Shown here in pieces: positions 1 through 14,377 of a stretch of 64,000 nt of DNA. A model generated the notes under the pieces. The model was not told the origin of the DNA. It made no database searches and was given only the letters and a program-made list of their open reading frames with translations. How positions within the stretch are numbered: position 1 is the first letter of the stretch; every line of letters begins with the position of its first letter. Made by a program: the position numbers and the translations under genes. Origin of the DNA: Zymoseptoria tritici IPO323 (Eukaryota; Ascomycota; Dothideomycetes; Mycosphaerellales; Mycosphaerellaceae); contig NC_018214.1 of NCBI RefSeq assembly GCF_000219625.1, forward strand, positions 1,550,001 through 1,614,000, in the 5' to 3' direction.

Positions 1-368
1 GTACCGTTTCGGGTCGCCGACAGCTGGGAGTAGGCGGTTTTGCTTGTCGTACTTGTCACAGAGATATCTATCAAGCTTGTGAGTCAATTGTGGAGTCCGG
101 ACAGTAAGTCCAGTGACCGCGATATTGGCCATCTCATCAACACCTACTCGCAGATATTGCCGCTTTCATAGAATGTTTCCAATCCGTCCTCGAGCGTAGG
201 AAATTTTCCTAGCCCTTTAGCTTTCTCCTTGAACTCGGGCGGAGCAGGACCAGTGCCATTGATGCGCTCCGCGAAGGTGAACTCGTACGGCACGTCGAGC
301 TCGTGAAGTTGCCATGCCGCACGAATGCAGCGCGACGCCTGGAGGAAGTGAAGCTTTACGCCTGACAT
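1..368 (-). CDS. Glutathione S-transferase, GTT1-like (partial, runs off the left edge)
   Basis: This is the 5' part of a glutathione transferase, an enzyme that conjugates glutathione to electrophiles. Exon 1 (368-148) opens with MSGVKLHFLQASRCIRAAW, a thioredoxin-fold N-terminal domain of the GTT1/bacterial type. It continues through GKFPTLEDG, which is equivalent to the family's G-K-x-P segment, to ESGNIC. An 80-bp intron (147-68, GTAGGT...GATAG) joins in frame to EYLCDKYDKQNRLLPAVGD, completing the family's E-S-x-x-I-x-x-Y-L pattern. Reading through instead gives an immediate stop, so the intron is well supported. ATG at 368 is the only sensible start, because the upstream extension has only a GTG. 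The C-terminal helical domain is outside the window. Confidence 0.85.
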
Positions 369-1120
369 TTTTCGAAAAATCTGAGGTGGGAGCACAGGTC
401 ATGCAAATGACCCAAAGGAAGACGCAAGCCTCAAGCCTGTACCTGTGCTACTGTCTTAGAGGCTAATCGCTTCTACTGATTCTCGACTTCCGTGTAGCAA
501 GAATGACTGTTAGCTATTTGAGGCATGACGTGGAGCTGAGGTGGGGCGTGAAAGTTTGGGAGTCGAGACTCTTCAGAGCTTCCTCTCATCCGCGCCTCCA
601 TAGAGTTTACGATCAGGTGGGCGCGTGGAGAGCTCACAGCTGTCATGCGAAGGACGCCATCATTGAAGGCGGAGGTGTGGTGGCTTCAAAAGCTGCCAGA
701 GCTTGGAGAGTCCAAGCGGCAAGGAAGACTAGAGGAGACAGTGTTTGACAAGCTAGCCGATGTGCGGGCGAGACTCACGGGACAGGACGACAAGGGATCG
801 AAGACAATGCATGCGTGTGTTGTCTTCACTCATATCCCATGTATGCAGGGCTTTCTGGGCGATGCATGGGTAGGGGAAGTAGCAGCCTTTCTTCGATGCG
901 CGATACAAGCACGTTGTGGAAAGCGTCTCGAGGGCATCAATGAGTGATGCCGACAATACGGCAAACAATGTACAGCTGGTGCTGAACACATGATGATTCA
1001 CTCACTCAATCACAGCATGTGACATGTGATGCAGGGCAAAAGGTTTTGTTCGTGCAACATTAACTGGGTGGTATCATGCCATGATGTATCCCGCTCATAA
1101 GATTCTCTACCGCCTCTTGC
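369..1120. other. Intergenic, about 750 bp, no gene seen
   Basis: This stretch lies between the GST start and the end of the Gpr1/ATO gene. Short open frames exist on both strands (for example 503-748 and 645-947, +) but none shows a family motif or a credible splice pattern. It should hold the GST promoter and the 3' UTR of the transporter gene. Confidence 0.6.
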
Positions 1121-2272
1121 TTAAGCCTGGTGCTCCCTGGCCCTTGCCTTGTCCGACGCGCCCTTGACGTAGCGGGAGAGATCGACGACCGAAAGCTGGA
1201 ACGGGAAGTCGAGCGAGGCGAGCAGGATAGCAAAGAAGATGTACCAGCCGAGCATGTCAACCACAAAGGTCGTCGCGCCCGCCGCGATGATGCAGGTCTT
1301 CGCAGTCGCAGCGTTCTTTGTGTTGGGAGACACGGGATCGAAGTCCTCAGCCAAGAGCCAGAAGGCGCCAGCCAGGAGGCCGAACGATGGGGTGAGGAAC
1401 AGGAAGATCAAGAAGAATACCAGGTTGGTGCGGAGGGCGAGGATCATGTAGAGAAAGCAGAGAACACCCATGAAGACCAGGAAGAATGCTGCAGATCATA
1501 TCAGAGGTAGCTCGGTCGCTTCGTGTTATTAATCAACTTACCAAAACTAGCGTTGAAGCCACGAGTCTCGAGACCATTTCCAGGGAAAGTATCAGCAGTG
1601 GGGTCACCGTAAGCACCGTACGCGTTGTAGAACGGCTGAAGAGTAGCAGCGTAGGCAAGCCAGAAAGCACCGAAGGTACCGAAGACGACGAAGGGGAACG
1701 TGTTGCCGAGGATGAACTGCAAAGAGAGTTAGCCGCCATGAGAGGGTCGACGTTGCTGGACCGAAATTACCTCTCCAAGAGAGCCCAGGATCATGAGGAG
1801 ACCGCCAAAGAAGAAGTACACTCCGGTCGAGGCAGCTCCGTTACCACCAGCGCCTCTCCAGCCCATCAAGTCGCAAGAGAGAGGAGTGAGCGAAAGCAAG
1901 AATCCGCCGAGCGCCCTATTCCTCGTCAGCACGGAGCTCGAATATATCAGATCAGGTGTCTCGTACAATGGAGTTGGGTTACCAAAGGTCTTGCGGAGAT
2001 CTCCAGCGACCTTGTTCTGTGGGGAGAGATAGATCTTCTCGAACAGCTCGGGCGAGATGGAGATGCTGCCTGAAGTTTGAATCCTCTTCAAAGCGCTTTC
2101 TGGGTCCATGCCGTCGAGGTGGTACCCTGTGCGTAGCCTGTCAGTCGCTGTGTCGATGCGCGCATGCAAGTCCCATGTAATTGTGCAGCTTACCATTCTC
2201 AAAGTCCTTCTCCATAGGGCCAGGAGCAGTGAGGTTTGTGTTGTTCTGCGCGGCCGTGTACGTATCCGCCAT
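1121..2272 (-). CDS. GPR1/FUN34/YaaH (ATO) family membrane protein, probable acetate/ammonium transporter
   Basis: This is a plasma-membrane protein of the AceTr family (Ady2/Gpr1/AcpA), whose members move acetate or are linked to ammonia export. Four exons read by eye are 2272-2194, 2126-1771, 1716-1542 and 1488-1121. They are in phase throughout and give 325 aa. The cytosolic N-terminus (MADTYTAAQNN) leads to the family signature region, here FGNPTPLYE, a diverged form of NPAPLGL. Hydrophobic segments follow: YFFFGGLLMILGSLGE, FPFVVFGTFGAFWLAYA, FFLVFMGVLCFLYMILAL, LVFFLIFLFLTPSFGLLAG and WYIFFAILLASLDF. This fits the six-helix family. The degenerate NPAPLGL motif may mean altered substrate use, but that is inference. 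Acetate or another short-chain acid is the default substrate. Confidence 0.9.
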
Positions 2273-4574
2273 TATTTTTTTGACGATGAGAGATGAGTAG
2301 AATTGAGATGGGTACAACGAGTCAATAGGAATGCGGCGACGAGACAATGAAAGAGACGCAGAGTGCGAGCAAGGGAACTCTTAATACTTAGCCCAGCACG
2401 GATCGACGCAGACTCCGCACTCAATGCCGGAACTAGCTTGCGGTCACGGTGTGCTCGCGCGCTTTGCCCCCGATGGACCAGAGGAGGAAGATCGACTCAA
2501 GGGCACCAGCCAGCGGACGAGCGTCAACACACGTCGAACGTGTCCGCGTCGCATGCTGCTCTCGATAGCTCCGAGACGGGAATAGTGCCATCGAGCCTGG
2601 GCACCTGTCGTTGGATGGTTGCCCTTGAACCTTTGTCTTAGCGCAGCGCCATGCGCGGCTCCCCGGATGCCTGGTCGACTAAGCTGTTGAAGGCCGTCCT
2701 TTTCATGGAGTTGCACGCCATCCGTGCGAACTCCTGTGACCGCTGTATAATTTCCAACAAAGGCATCGCGGGCGGCGTCGAGCAATCAGTGCCTCGTCTG
2801 TCAGTCGCAAGCTCTGGTGTGAGCTGGGAGAACCTCGGTGGACCTACGAGATCGCCACAGAACCCCTCAACCGCGATCGACGACTCGCGTGTGGTCATAG
2901 TACGTAGGCCCAAGCACGCCCCGGACAAGCGGAGGCAAGGTAGTAAGGTATGGAGATCTGGGGATTAGCTTTTTGTGGATGCGGGGATGCTGACGGCACC
3001 AAAACGGCTATCACTAGCATGTTGATCGATTTGTTATTTCGAACATGTCTTGCACCATCGAGCAATGGAGTTGGCTTTGTGCAAGACTGCAGGTGCAGGG
3101 TGCCAGATCTCCAGTCGCTAACAGCCTGCGGTGCTGCTACTGCTTTCATCCTTGGAATTGATCATTCGCATCGTTCGGCGTCGACTGTTCTTCATCGCGA
3201 TGATTACGATCATCCTATCTCACCGTGCGCATTCTGACTAAATTGGCAGAAGAGGGCGGACACTTCACCGCCAAAACGCTCCTCCGCAAGCTGGCTTCGA
3301 GCCAACAGCCGGATGATCACTGGCACTGGCCGCCTTTGACGGTTGAGCCGCAAAAAGTCACGGGTGTTCATACCCGAACCTCATCTTCTCTAACTGTTTG
3401 AAGAACAATCGGAGCAGATCTTGACTGCATTCGAGTGCTTAAACTCCGTTTCCCAAGAACAGGGTTCTGGACTGCTGTTGGGTCTCCAGTCCGAGGTTGA
3501 GCTCGCTCTTTCCCCTTCTGCTCTGCCAGCGGGATCTTCGTCTGGGGGCTCGGCGTCTCGGTGCATTAATCGCACAGTGCAAGGCAGCTGCATGGCCTGA
3601 GACAGGATGCGGGCCAAGCCAGCGACTTCATGACTCGAGTGGCGTCGACGTTTCTTCAAGGCGGAAGCTATGGTGATTGACGCTAGTGAGCGCCAGCTGG
3701 CCAAGGAAGATGGAATATCAGATTGGCAATTAAGGTCGATGTACATTTCTGTAAGTACTTCATGTCCTGTGCGAGGATGTCTCGGACTGTCTGCGATCGC
3801 AAAGTGTTTCCTGATGTCGCCTCGGAGTTGTGCAAGGTTGTGCATTGTCGATGTCGCTCGGTCCGGGACTCCGAATCCTCTTTCGCCGAAGTAGCCGCGA
3901 GTGCCGACCGCGAGTTCTCGCACGATGTTCGTGATCGGAGGTGAATATCTTTGTTGCGGTGAAGGCTTTCGTGTCTCTGCGAAGATGCGCGGTACTTGAG
4001 TACTTATAAGCAATACAGCAAGCTTCGGCGTGAAATTGGCCGTTCGTCTGTTCGTGGTCTAAAGTCGAATAGTGATCCACAGACATCCTTCCATGTGACC
4101 ATGTCAGCCCTGAGCCGGAGCTAACATTTTCGTGGATATGAGTTGTGTCTCGTATGATTGGATGGACAACAGCAATCGGTCGTGCACGCAAGAAAGGACT
4201 TGTGAAAAGGCGCGTCAATGCGCGGCTCAGGTGTTGATGCGGCAGCATCGTGAAAGGCGGTGAATTCCTGTCATGCCACAGGAGACATGCTGCACGAACA
4301 ATCTCTTTGCGACGAATGCCAACAAAATGCGTTGTGTTATGTAGGTGACATTCTCGACGACTTGTCACATTGGGAAGGAGAAGGGTTCCAGCGCCAAGAC
4401 ATTTCGTGATCACGTGCCTCGGTATGAAGTCGCTGGAAGAGAGATTGTCATTGCATTATTATAGTGTCGTAGCCGTAATCCGTCACCATCATTTCGGCAC
4501 CTGCTATGCATTGTCGTACGCTTGCTGGAATACGACATGAACCCGACAAGCAGGCCGACAAGCAGGCCGACAAG
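2273..4574. other. Gene-poor interval, 2.3 kb
   Basis: No protein family is recognisable on either strand. The longest open frame is 3390-4013 (-). It starts with TTG; from its internal ATG it would give about 150 residues with no motif and Ser/Pro/Arg-rich composition. Another frame at 3760-4413 (-) overlaps it. Frames on both strands at 2444-2968 overlap each other. A degraded or fast-evolving gene cannot be excluded. The right end contains a 12-bp tandem repeat next to the HPPD stop codon. Confidence 0.5.

Positions 4575-4575
<1 letters not shown>
4543..4575 (+). repeat. 12-bp tandem repeat, 2.75 copies, reaching the HPPD stop codon
   Basis: The unit CCGACAAGCAGG occurs twice in full and then as CCGACAAGC, ending on the first base of the stop triplet of the dioxygenase gene (4575-4577). 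All copies are identical, which suggests recent slippage. It would lie in the 3' UTR of the dioxygenase mRNA. Confidence 0.85.
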
Positions 4576-6340
<1,765 letters not shown>

Positions 6341-7099
6341 ATGACCACAACCACGCGGAAGCCGCTCTCCAAAGCAGACTCCATGGTCCTGGCCCAAGTC
6401 TTCGATCCAGAAAGTGCACCGACCAGACCAGAGGTGCTGGTCAATCCCGACCTGCCGGCAGATGCTCACATTCTGGACAAAGACCTTTTGCAAGAACTGA
6501 AAGCCCGAGAAAAGGAAGCCATTGCGATGATTGAGGAGTTCGAGAAGTCAGGACAGACATCTGTATCCAAGATCGAGGCATATCGAGCGGCTATTTCCAT
6601 CATGGACGACTTGATCTCTCGCCATCCATATTACGCCTCCGCGAGGAACAATCGGGCACAGCTCCGAAGATGGCGATTTGGCGACCGCAATCTGCTGTGC
6701 CAACCAAAAGCATGCATCGACCGTGAACGCAGCGCTGCAGGGCTCGCGGCCGTGCAGGACCTCCGCTCTTCAATCGATCTGGCATCACCAGCGAGACCCC
6801 AAGACGGAGTATCGCCTCCACAAGGTCGCCTGCTAGCACAAGCGACGACCCAGCTTGCAGCTCTGTACTACGCGGCATCAAAAGACCTCGATACGCCTTC
6901 ACCGAAGGAGCTCGCCGACATGGATGATATCACATGGAGCAAAGACAAATTCGAGGAAGAGTCGTCCAGGCTGTTCTTTCTTGGTGGCCTCTACGGAAAC
7001 GAAGTAGCCAAAGCATTGGCTGTTCATACCAATCCGCATGCGAAGCTTTGTGGGAGTATAGTGAAAGAAGCCATGCGGAAAGAGCTGTCCGGTATGTGA
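6341..7099 (+). CDS. TTC36-like tetratricopeptide-repeat protein
   Basis: A protein of 252 aa from ATG at 6341; the frame is open upstream to 6122 but the family-like sequence begins here. The N-terminus has a TTC36-style opening (DSMVLAQVFDPES). TPR helices follow: YRAAISIMDDLISRHPYYASARNNRAQ, with the N-N-R-A-Q core, then a second unit beginning QDLRSSIDLA. The C-terminus (SSRLFFLGGLYGNEVAK, then NPHAKLCGSIVKEAM) matches the characteristic N-P-x-A-x-L-C end of animal TTC36. The segment between the TPRs (about 115-140) is longer than in animals, and no convincing intron is seen there. In mammals TTC36 is a cytosolic partner reported to protect HPPD from degradation; here the gene is divergent from HPPD. 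Function in this fungus is inferred. Confidence 0.8.
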   Translation: MTTTTRKPLSKADSMVLAQVFDPESAPTRPEVLVNPDLPADAHILDKDLLQELKAREKEAIAMIEEFEKSGQTSVSKIEAYRAAISIMDDLISRHPYYASARNNRAQLRRWRFGDRNLLCQPKACIDRERSAAGLAAVQDLRSSIDLASPARPQDGVSPPQGRLLAQATTQLAALYYAASKDLDTPSPKELADMDDITWSKDKFEEESSRLFFLGGLYGNEVAKALAVHTNPHAKLCGSIVKEAMRKELSGM

Positions 7100-7226
7100 G
7101 CAATGCGCAGCCCAAGCTCTGCTGAGAGACTCTTCCACGCCGCAGGCCGTGGGTAGTCATGTCCGTTGATACCCGAGCAGCGGTTGCAGGAGCGTATTCC
7201 GCATAGACCGAAGTATTGTCTTGTCC

Positions 7227-7949
7227 TCAATTCCACCGCACTCCGAACATCTTGCCTTGCTTCCGCTGGTCCAACTTTGACGCGCTCGCATTCTCCAGAT
7301 AATGTCTCACCTGCCCTGGCACGTCGAGGGCTAGGACCTGATACTCGAATTCTCCGCCAGGCCGTTTCGCCATGTGTAGATTGACCGTTCCTTTCGCGAC
7401 TGGTCCCTCCACGTAGAAGTGCATGTGAAGGTGCTCGATCCCCGCCCGATCTGTCTCTGTCCTGCTAGCGACCGTTCGATTGCGTGCCCATCGACTCCAG
7501 CTGGGCTCTCCGTAGGCACTGATCTCTCTCTTGCTGTGCATGCCTTCGCCCGCCAGCATTTCACGGCATTTCGGGTCTGCACGCACGCGATCTGCCGCAC
7601 GATTGAAGTATGCCGTCTTGCTATCCCCAGAAAACACCTCCAACCAAAGTACCGTCGCGACTCCTCCTGTGAGCACTATTCCTAAAGCAATAAGGCCGAA
7701 ATTGAACGTTTGTTGGGTTGAGCGAGCAAACTTCTCGCCAGTGCTCAGATTGGTCCATGGAACTCGTCCGGTATCATTCACGACAGTCACTGCTCTTCGC
7801 CGCGATGCTGCGTCCGGTATCGAGGAGGAGGTTGCGCTTCGGCTTTGCTGCCGTCGGACGTGGCTCACTGCAGGCCGAGCTCCAGCCTGAAAGATGTACA
7901 GAGGCGGAATCTGCTTGGCGATGGCCGGCTTCGCAAATCGTTCGAGCAT
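7227..7949 (-). CDS. TIM21: Tim21, TIM23 translocase regulatory subunit
   Basis: This is a mitochondrial inner-membrane protein that links the TOM and TIM23 complexes and respiratory chain supercomplexes. From the first ATG at 7949 (the further upstream frame has only GTG) it is 240 aa in one exon. The N-terminus is Arg/Ser-rich and lacks acids, as expected of a presequence. One membrane segment follows a conserved STQQTFNFG motif (FGLIALGIVLTGGVATVLWLEVF). The intermembrane-space domain carries TAYFNRAADRVRADPKCREMLAG, W-x-R-x-R (SRWARNR) and the strand HLHMHFYVEG, then KGTVNLHM, all typical of Tim21. It is head-to-head with the HAUS3-like gene, with 216 bp between starts. Confidence 0.93.
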   Translation of the reverse strand: MLERFAKPAIAKQIPPLYIFQAGARPAVSHVRRQQSRSATSSSIPDAASRRRAVTVVNDTGRVPWTNLSTGEKFARSTQQTFNFGLIALGIVLTGGVATVLWLEVFSGDSKTAYFNRAADRVRADPKCREMLAGEGMHSKREISAYGEPSWSRWARNRTVASRTETDRAGIEHLHMHFYVEGPVAKGTVNLHMAKRPGGEFEYQVLALDVPGQVRHYLENASASKLDQRKQGKMFGVRWN

Positions 7950-8165
7950 GTTGGGCTGTAGAGTCGATGTACCGGTGACGAATCTAGTCGTGGAAGAAGA
8001 AGACGGAGGGGAGAAGACGAGGTGGAGCACGAGTCAGCAGATCTTGGTCCTGCGCTGCTCGAATTCCGGGACCGGCGAATGACGATCCAGACATCACCCT
8101 AAATAAATGGGAAATACCTTACCATATCTTGCAACATGATAACACTCAACGCCTAAGTGACTGGA

Positions 8166-9773
8166 ATGGCCTCTTCCGACCTCAAAGTGCTCCTCACAGC
8201 TCTTCGAGATCGTGAACTCCCTCCGAACAAGGAAGACATCGCCCGGGCATTTGAGGACAGAAACACTCAAGAGGAGGCTTCATCTTGGGTACAGGAGTTT
8301 CTGCAACCTTCAACATTGCTGACGAAGGAGGAACTGGACTTGTAAGGCGCAATTTCTAGCTCGTTGCACACACACATGCTAAGTTTATGCAGCTACGAGA
8401 AGCATGGCATTGAAACGACGGATCTGGATCCTCCTGCCGGAAGGCCTCTTTCGGACACAGAGCTCGAGGCCGCGATTGACTCCCTTGAGGCAAGCACGGC
8501 AGCGATAGAGAGACAAACCAAGATTCTTGAGACGCAGAGACTTGCGCTCAAGAAACTGCAATCTCAGAATGCGAACCAGGAAACGATCAGCTCGGCCCGA
8601 GAGAAACGCCAGACCAAGCTCGCACGCGACAGAGCGCAGATCGACTTTGACATCGACGAGCTTTCTGGTGCAGCGTCTGGACGGCTTCGCTCGACGCTGA
8701 AGCAGAGCGAGAATGCCACATCGTTGCTTCCGTCCCAAACGGAGCGGTTGCTGGAGAGGGACGACAGACTTCTCGCCGGACTGAGCAAATTACTCCCTAG
8801 AATCGCCGACTCGTCGTTGGAGAAGGACGAGTCCGCCGACGTCGAAAAACTCTGCTCCGCTCTGACTTCACTTTGCATCCAAGAGATCCATGCACGAATG
8901 GACCGCATGTACCACGAAACTATCGCTGAACAACCTCATCGCCAGCAAGGCGCAAGCGAACAGGGTCTTTCGGACCAACAAATCAAGCAGCGAGAGGCGG
9001 CACGCTCCGAGATTCAAGAACTTGAGCGCGAGGTCGAAGGTCTCGTCGCGATAGTAGTCGACCAGCAACACCGTCAGCCCTTGAAGAAAGGACTGCTCTC
9101 GGCCGGCGCCGACATACAAGTCCAAAGAGCTCAGTGGTCCGAGTATACGGTCACCGCGCTGCTTTATCTGACTTCCCGACTAGACGCTATAGTGGACCAT
9201 GTGCAGCATCTTCACTCTCACAACAATGCCCTTCACGCAGTCTCAGACGCGTTGGAAGAAACAGCAGCCAAACGCCCAGCCGGTACGAACAAAACGACAG
9301 ATTCTACCAACGGAGACAAGGCGAATGGGAAGGGTCTCATCCCACTTCGATTAGTGCAGGCCAATCGTTCCGAACCTCAAGATCCAGCGATCCATCTGCT
9401 GCGCCAGCTAGACATCCGTGTGCCGGAGAATAGCACCATGGCGAAGCTGATGGAGACACTGGAGTCTGCGCTGCGCGAACGGAGGAAGCGTCTGGATCAA
9501 CTCGGCGAGAGCACCGAACATGCTGTCACGGAGTCGATCGCGCAATCTCTTGCGAAGAGCGATGTGGATTTGCAGCACTTACTCGCAGCGGTGTATGCGA
9601 ACTCGAAGTATGCCACGACACGGCTGGTGGACGAAGACGTGCAGACCGGCCTGGACGAGCTAGAGAGTCGCACGCAAGTGCTTGGAAGTCAAATGCGGGA
9701 GCTGGACATTGATGCCATTGCGAGAGCCGTGAACAAGAGGCAGGCAGAACTCGTGCAGACCCTGAATGGTTGA
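8166..9773 (+). CDS. HAUS augmin-like complex subunit 3-like coiled-coil protein
   Basis: A two-exon gene: 8166-8341, a 51-bp intron with a GTAAGG donor, and 8393-9773, giving 518 aa. ATG 8166 is chosen because the upstream frame opens only with GTG. The N-terminal globular segment is ED-x-A-R-A-F-E followed by SSWVQEFLQPSTLLTKEEL, then D-F-Y-E-K-H-G. It resembles the HAUS3/AUG3 N-terminal domain (F-x-W-hx-x-x-hx-x-x-N-V-L-S-x-x-E-L-x-x-Y). The remainder is long amphipathic coiled coil (LEASTAAIERQTKILETQRLALKKL onwards) with a disordered Lys/Asn/Gly insert near residue 315. Augmin recruits gamma-tubulin to spindle microtubules for branching nucleation, and filamentous fungi have it whereas S. 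cerevisiae does not. A different coiled-coil spindle or vesicle protein is possible because only the N-terminal domain supports the call. Confidence 0.62.
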
Positions 9774-9982
9774 GAGTGGTCGTCGCAATGCTACAACATC
9801 GACAGTAATATGTGCGGAATAATGCTATCCGCATCTTCGTAAGATCATGGCGAGTGTATCTATGCCCGTCTATGTTGTGACAGAACAGTCACATCTTTCA
9901 TCGCTAAAGCCCGAGAGTCGCACGCATCAACGCAGTCAATTATAGAAGGCTCATTTGCGAGGTTCACTGCTCGACATTGCGA

Positions 9983-11287
<1,305 letters not shown>

Positions 11288-12188
11288 GTCGGGCTTGTGA
11301 CAGCAGGTGTCGAGGGATTGGCGAATCGAGGAAGATCGAGCGGTAGGGGCAGGCACAGGACTGTCGCGAAGGCTGTCAGAGGGTTGAGCTTGGTGCATTT
11401 TGTAAGGCGAGATCGGGAACAGTCTGGGAACGAGGAGGAGTTACGTTGCTGACCTTGCCTGTGGAAAGTTGGAAGCTTTAACCCCCCGGGCGTTTCTCAA
11501 GGAGCGGTCCGTTGGGGTGAGTAGAGGGTCATCGGCCAAAGGAAGCGGCGCCAAGTTGATCTCATCCCGATAGAAACTTCATTGATTCGTGGAACTGTAG
11601 TGCTGTGAATGTTGAAAGTCGTCGATAGCGCAGGGTGGGGGTGGAGGAGTTGAAGGTGGAGGGCCAAAACCTGGAACTTTTGAGCCGGTTGATCAGCCCT
11701 CCACTTCCCGTGATGCGTCAGTTGGGCAAGTCCTTCTCCCACGTGCCGGCCTCGTGCCTACGCCGGCTAATGAACATGGATACTATATGTTGGGCAGCCG
11801 TGTCGAGAAGAGCACGCTACTGCAGTACTGTAGTCTTTGCGGCAAAGACTACCCGGCGCGAACGAAGACACTAAAAGTCCGGCCGGTTCCAGGTCACTTC
11901 AACAAGATGCAGCCCACCAAATCGTGCTGGTTTACGGGACATATAGGTCATGATTCGTTGGGGCTACAGCGACATGCAAAGTCGACTACTCGACGAACTG
12001 ATCGCCAGGAACTCAACAGCCTTTGCATAATTCAATTGACACAATATCGAATGATACACGGGTGTCTGCGTCTCGCAAGGCATAGCTCTCGGTCCTCTCC
12101 ACATTCACCAGCGCTGCAAATCGGTGATCAAGTCTCCATCGCTTTCCCTCCCACGTTCTTCCTCTCAGGTCGTTGCATCGACATCACC
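11288..12188. other. Intergenic, about 900 bp
   Basis: This lies between the GALT start and the end of the PEBP gene. The frame 11754-12392 (+) is mostly antisense to the PEBP 3' exon and shows no family similarity. No RNA gene or repeat was seen. An extended GALT N-terminus (to 11398) could use the left end. Confidence 0.5.
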
Positions 12189-12989
12189 TTACTGGCCGAC
12201 ACCACCAAGAAAGTTCGCAAGCCCCTCGCGGTAGAAGTTGCCTCCAATAGGGCCTTCAAGGCCGTTGTCATCGGCATACTTGGTGACGTTGAAGCCGGCG
12301 CGGACAACACCGAGCAAGTTCTGCAATGGAGGCGGAGCGACGTAGCCTGGAGGCTGGCGGTAGACGAAGAAGGCGTATCGGTGAGGAGTTAACAATGGCG
12401 TCGGGGGTAGGTATGGGGCAACGGTCTTGCGTTCTTGATCTGTGAAATGTCAGTGAGTTGGAATTACGAAGCCTCGAGCAGTCAGACCTACCAGCAACGC
12501 AGACAGGCTGTGCGTCTGAAACAATCAAATGCAAGAAGTTCGTAAGGATCGAAGTCGTCGGGCTAGGGGCATCCGGGTCCGCCATGATGATGGTATACTT
12601 TGTCGTGTAGGGGTTCACGAGGCGCTCAGCTGTGAAGCTAATCGCTGGCTCGAGGACAGTCTCTGCAGACATGATCAGTCACTTTGCCATCGTACTCCAA
12701 GCCAGTGTCCAAGCTTACCCGCGAGAGAGAAGGTGTTGCCCAGGGTGACGGCCTTTCGGCCATAGGTCACCGAAACTGAAAGTAGAGGATCAAAGGTATT
12801 CTCTAAGTTCGCATTCGGGCCCATTGGACGAAACTGGGCAGGGGTCACTGGGACCAACTGCGCGCTGACGAAAGCCCTCCTGATGTCCACAAGGTCGAGG
12901 AGCGGAGTGACTGAGCACACCTGACGGGACTCAATGGCAGCAGCGCTGACCGTCGTGGCCACGAAGGCGAAGAGGGAGAGGAATTGCAT
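12189..12989 (-). CDS. Secreted phosphatidylethanolamine-binding protein (PEBP) family
   Basis: Three exons (12989-12719, 12662-12492, 12439-12189) give 230 aa. The N-terminus MQFLSLFAFVATTVSAAA is a clear signal peptide. The mature protein shows PEBP family features: the YTIIMADPDAPSPT strand and loop that forms the anion pocket, HLIVSDAQP, and PHRYAFFVYRQPPG, equivalent to the G-x-H-R-Y motif (here T-P-H-R-Y). The family includes yeast Tfs1 (a carboxypeptidase Y inhibitor) and animal RKIP. The secreted filamentous-fungal branch has no agreed function. The middle exon is the conserved core, so the gene looks intact. Confidence 0.9.
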
Positions 12990-14377
12990 CTTGAGGGGAT
13001 GTTCGGATGGATGTGGATGTGGAGAGAGGAAGAGAGGTTTGGTTGTTGATTCTCATGGTTTGACGTGCGACTCCCTCGATACTTATACCTCTTCAGCCGC
13101 TATTGTCAAGCGGAGTCGATGGCCAAGGCTTGATGATATCGCTATGTCAAACAGATCGATGAAACCTGCCCAGAACAGTTCGGATCAGTTGGTGAACCGT
13201 CGGTAAGCCTGTAAACATCTCGATGGTTTTGTGGAAGCTACTGCAGATCTGTCTGTGTCATGCCGGAGTGAGTACAGGAACTGTCGATCGTCAAGCTATT
13301 GGAGCTAGTGAGGCCTTGGAAAGAGGTTCCTCGAGCCACATGCTGTGCATATGGTGACGAACCAAATTCTTGTAACCCAAGTATGCGGTCAAGTTAGAAC
13401 CTCTTCTTGTAGATCATCGTCTATGGCGCTCTACAGTAGAGAGCTTTAGCCTGCCGCGTGTTTGACGAGCGGATCGAGGGTGGAAGAAATATGATACATT
13501 AAGCTTTCGTTACAGCTTCCGTCAAGGAAAGCCGAGGAGAGACCATGGCCGGGAGTGTAGAGATCTGCTTCTGGCAGATACAATGGCTGAAGTGTATCGT
13601 CTTTTGTCTCCATGACTGAGGTGTACGGCAAATGAGTGCACGATCACGATGCCTGCCAAGATAAAAGCATCGTAGGAGGTACAGAATCCAGCCGCACAAC
13701 GTTCGATACGCTGTACGGTCTGTACCAGAAGCGGAGCTCCGAAATGCTGATCATATTCAAGAAGAGCCGCTGACAACGAACGGTCTCCAAGAATGTAACG
13801 TCGCAGTCGGACTAAGCGGTAAACAGAGCTAGGCGGACTCAAACAACATGCTATACCAAGTCGATAGTCGTCCGCCGCATTTGAAGGTGTCCTGCTGATG
13901 AGACGAAAGAGCAACAGGAGAATTCGCTCCATGAGGCATTTCATCGAAACGCGAATCGCCGTGTACCAAGGTATGCATCGGTGGGGTTCAATCGATCGTG
14001 AAAGGACTTCTCCTGAAAAAGAAGCCAATCTGAGGTGCGGAGTATGCCGGCCGTCCGAGATACTCATTCGTCCCAGGGTAGAAGGCCGATCACAAGGAAG
14101 CAATGTCGCTCAAGGCCCAAGAGTGAGCTGCTAATGAGCGGTCCTGTTGAAGTGGATGTAGTCGTTGAATCGCTGCAGTGGATGGAGTGTCGTCGGAGTG
14201 GAGAGTAATAGGGGAGGTACCTTACCTTGCCTTAGTGCCAAGTCGCTCCTTCACGCGTCACGGGCCAGCTTTCATGTGCAGGGCAGGCAACCTCACACAC
14301 CTTTTGGCTCCATGCCACTTGCGCCGACGTCGATCAATTCAACATCACAGTAACGACCACCAATCCAACTGGCCGCC
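12990..14377. other. Intergenic, 1.4 kb, no supported gene
   Basis: The longest frame is 13522-14103 (-), 193 codons, with some hydrophobic runs but no recognised domain, no plausible intron pairing and no strong start context. I do not call it. The right end holds the promoter of the Yip1-family gene. Confidence 0.5.

Noticed and set aside
3390..4413. Overlapping minus-strand frames of 207 and 217 codons in the 2.3 kb gap
   Set aside because: The 207-codon frame starts with TTG, the two overlap each other in different frames, and neither shows a motif, intron pattern or composition like nearby genes.
13522..14103. 193-codon minus-strand frame with some hydrophobic stretches
   Set aside because: No recognisable domain or splice structure; a chance frame cannot be excluded.
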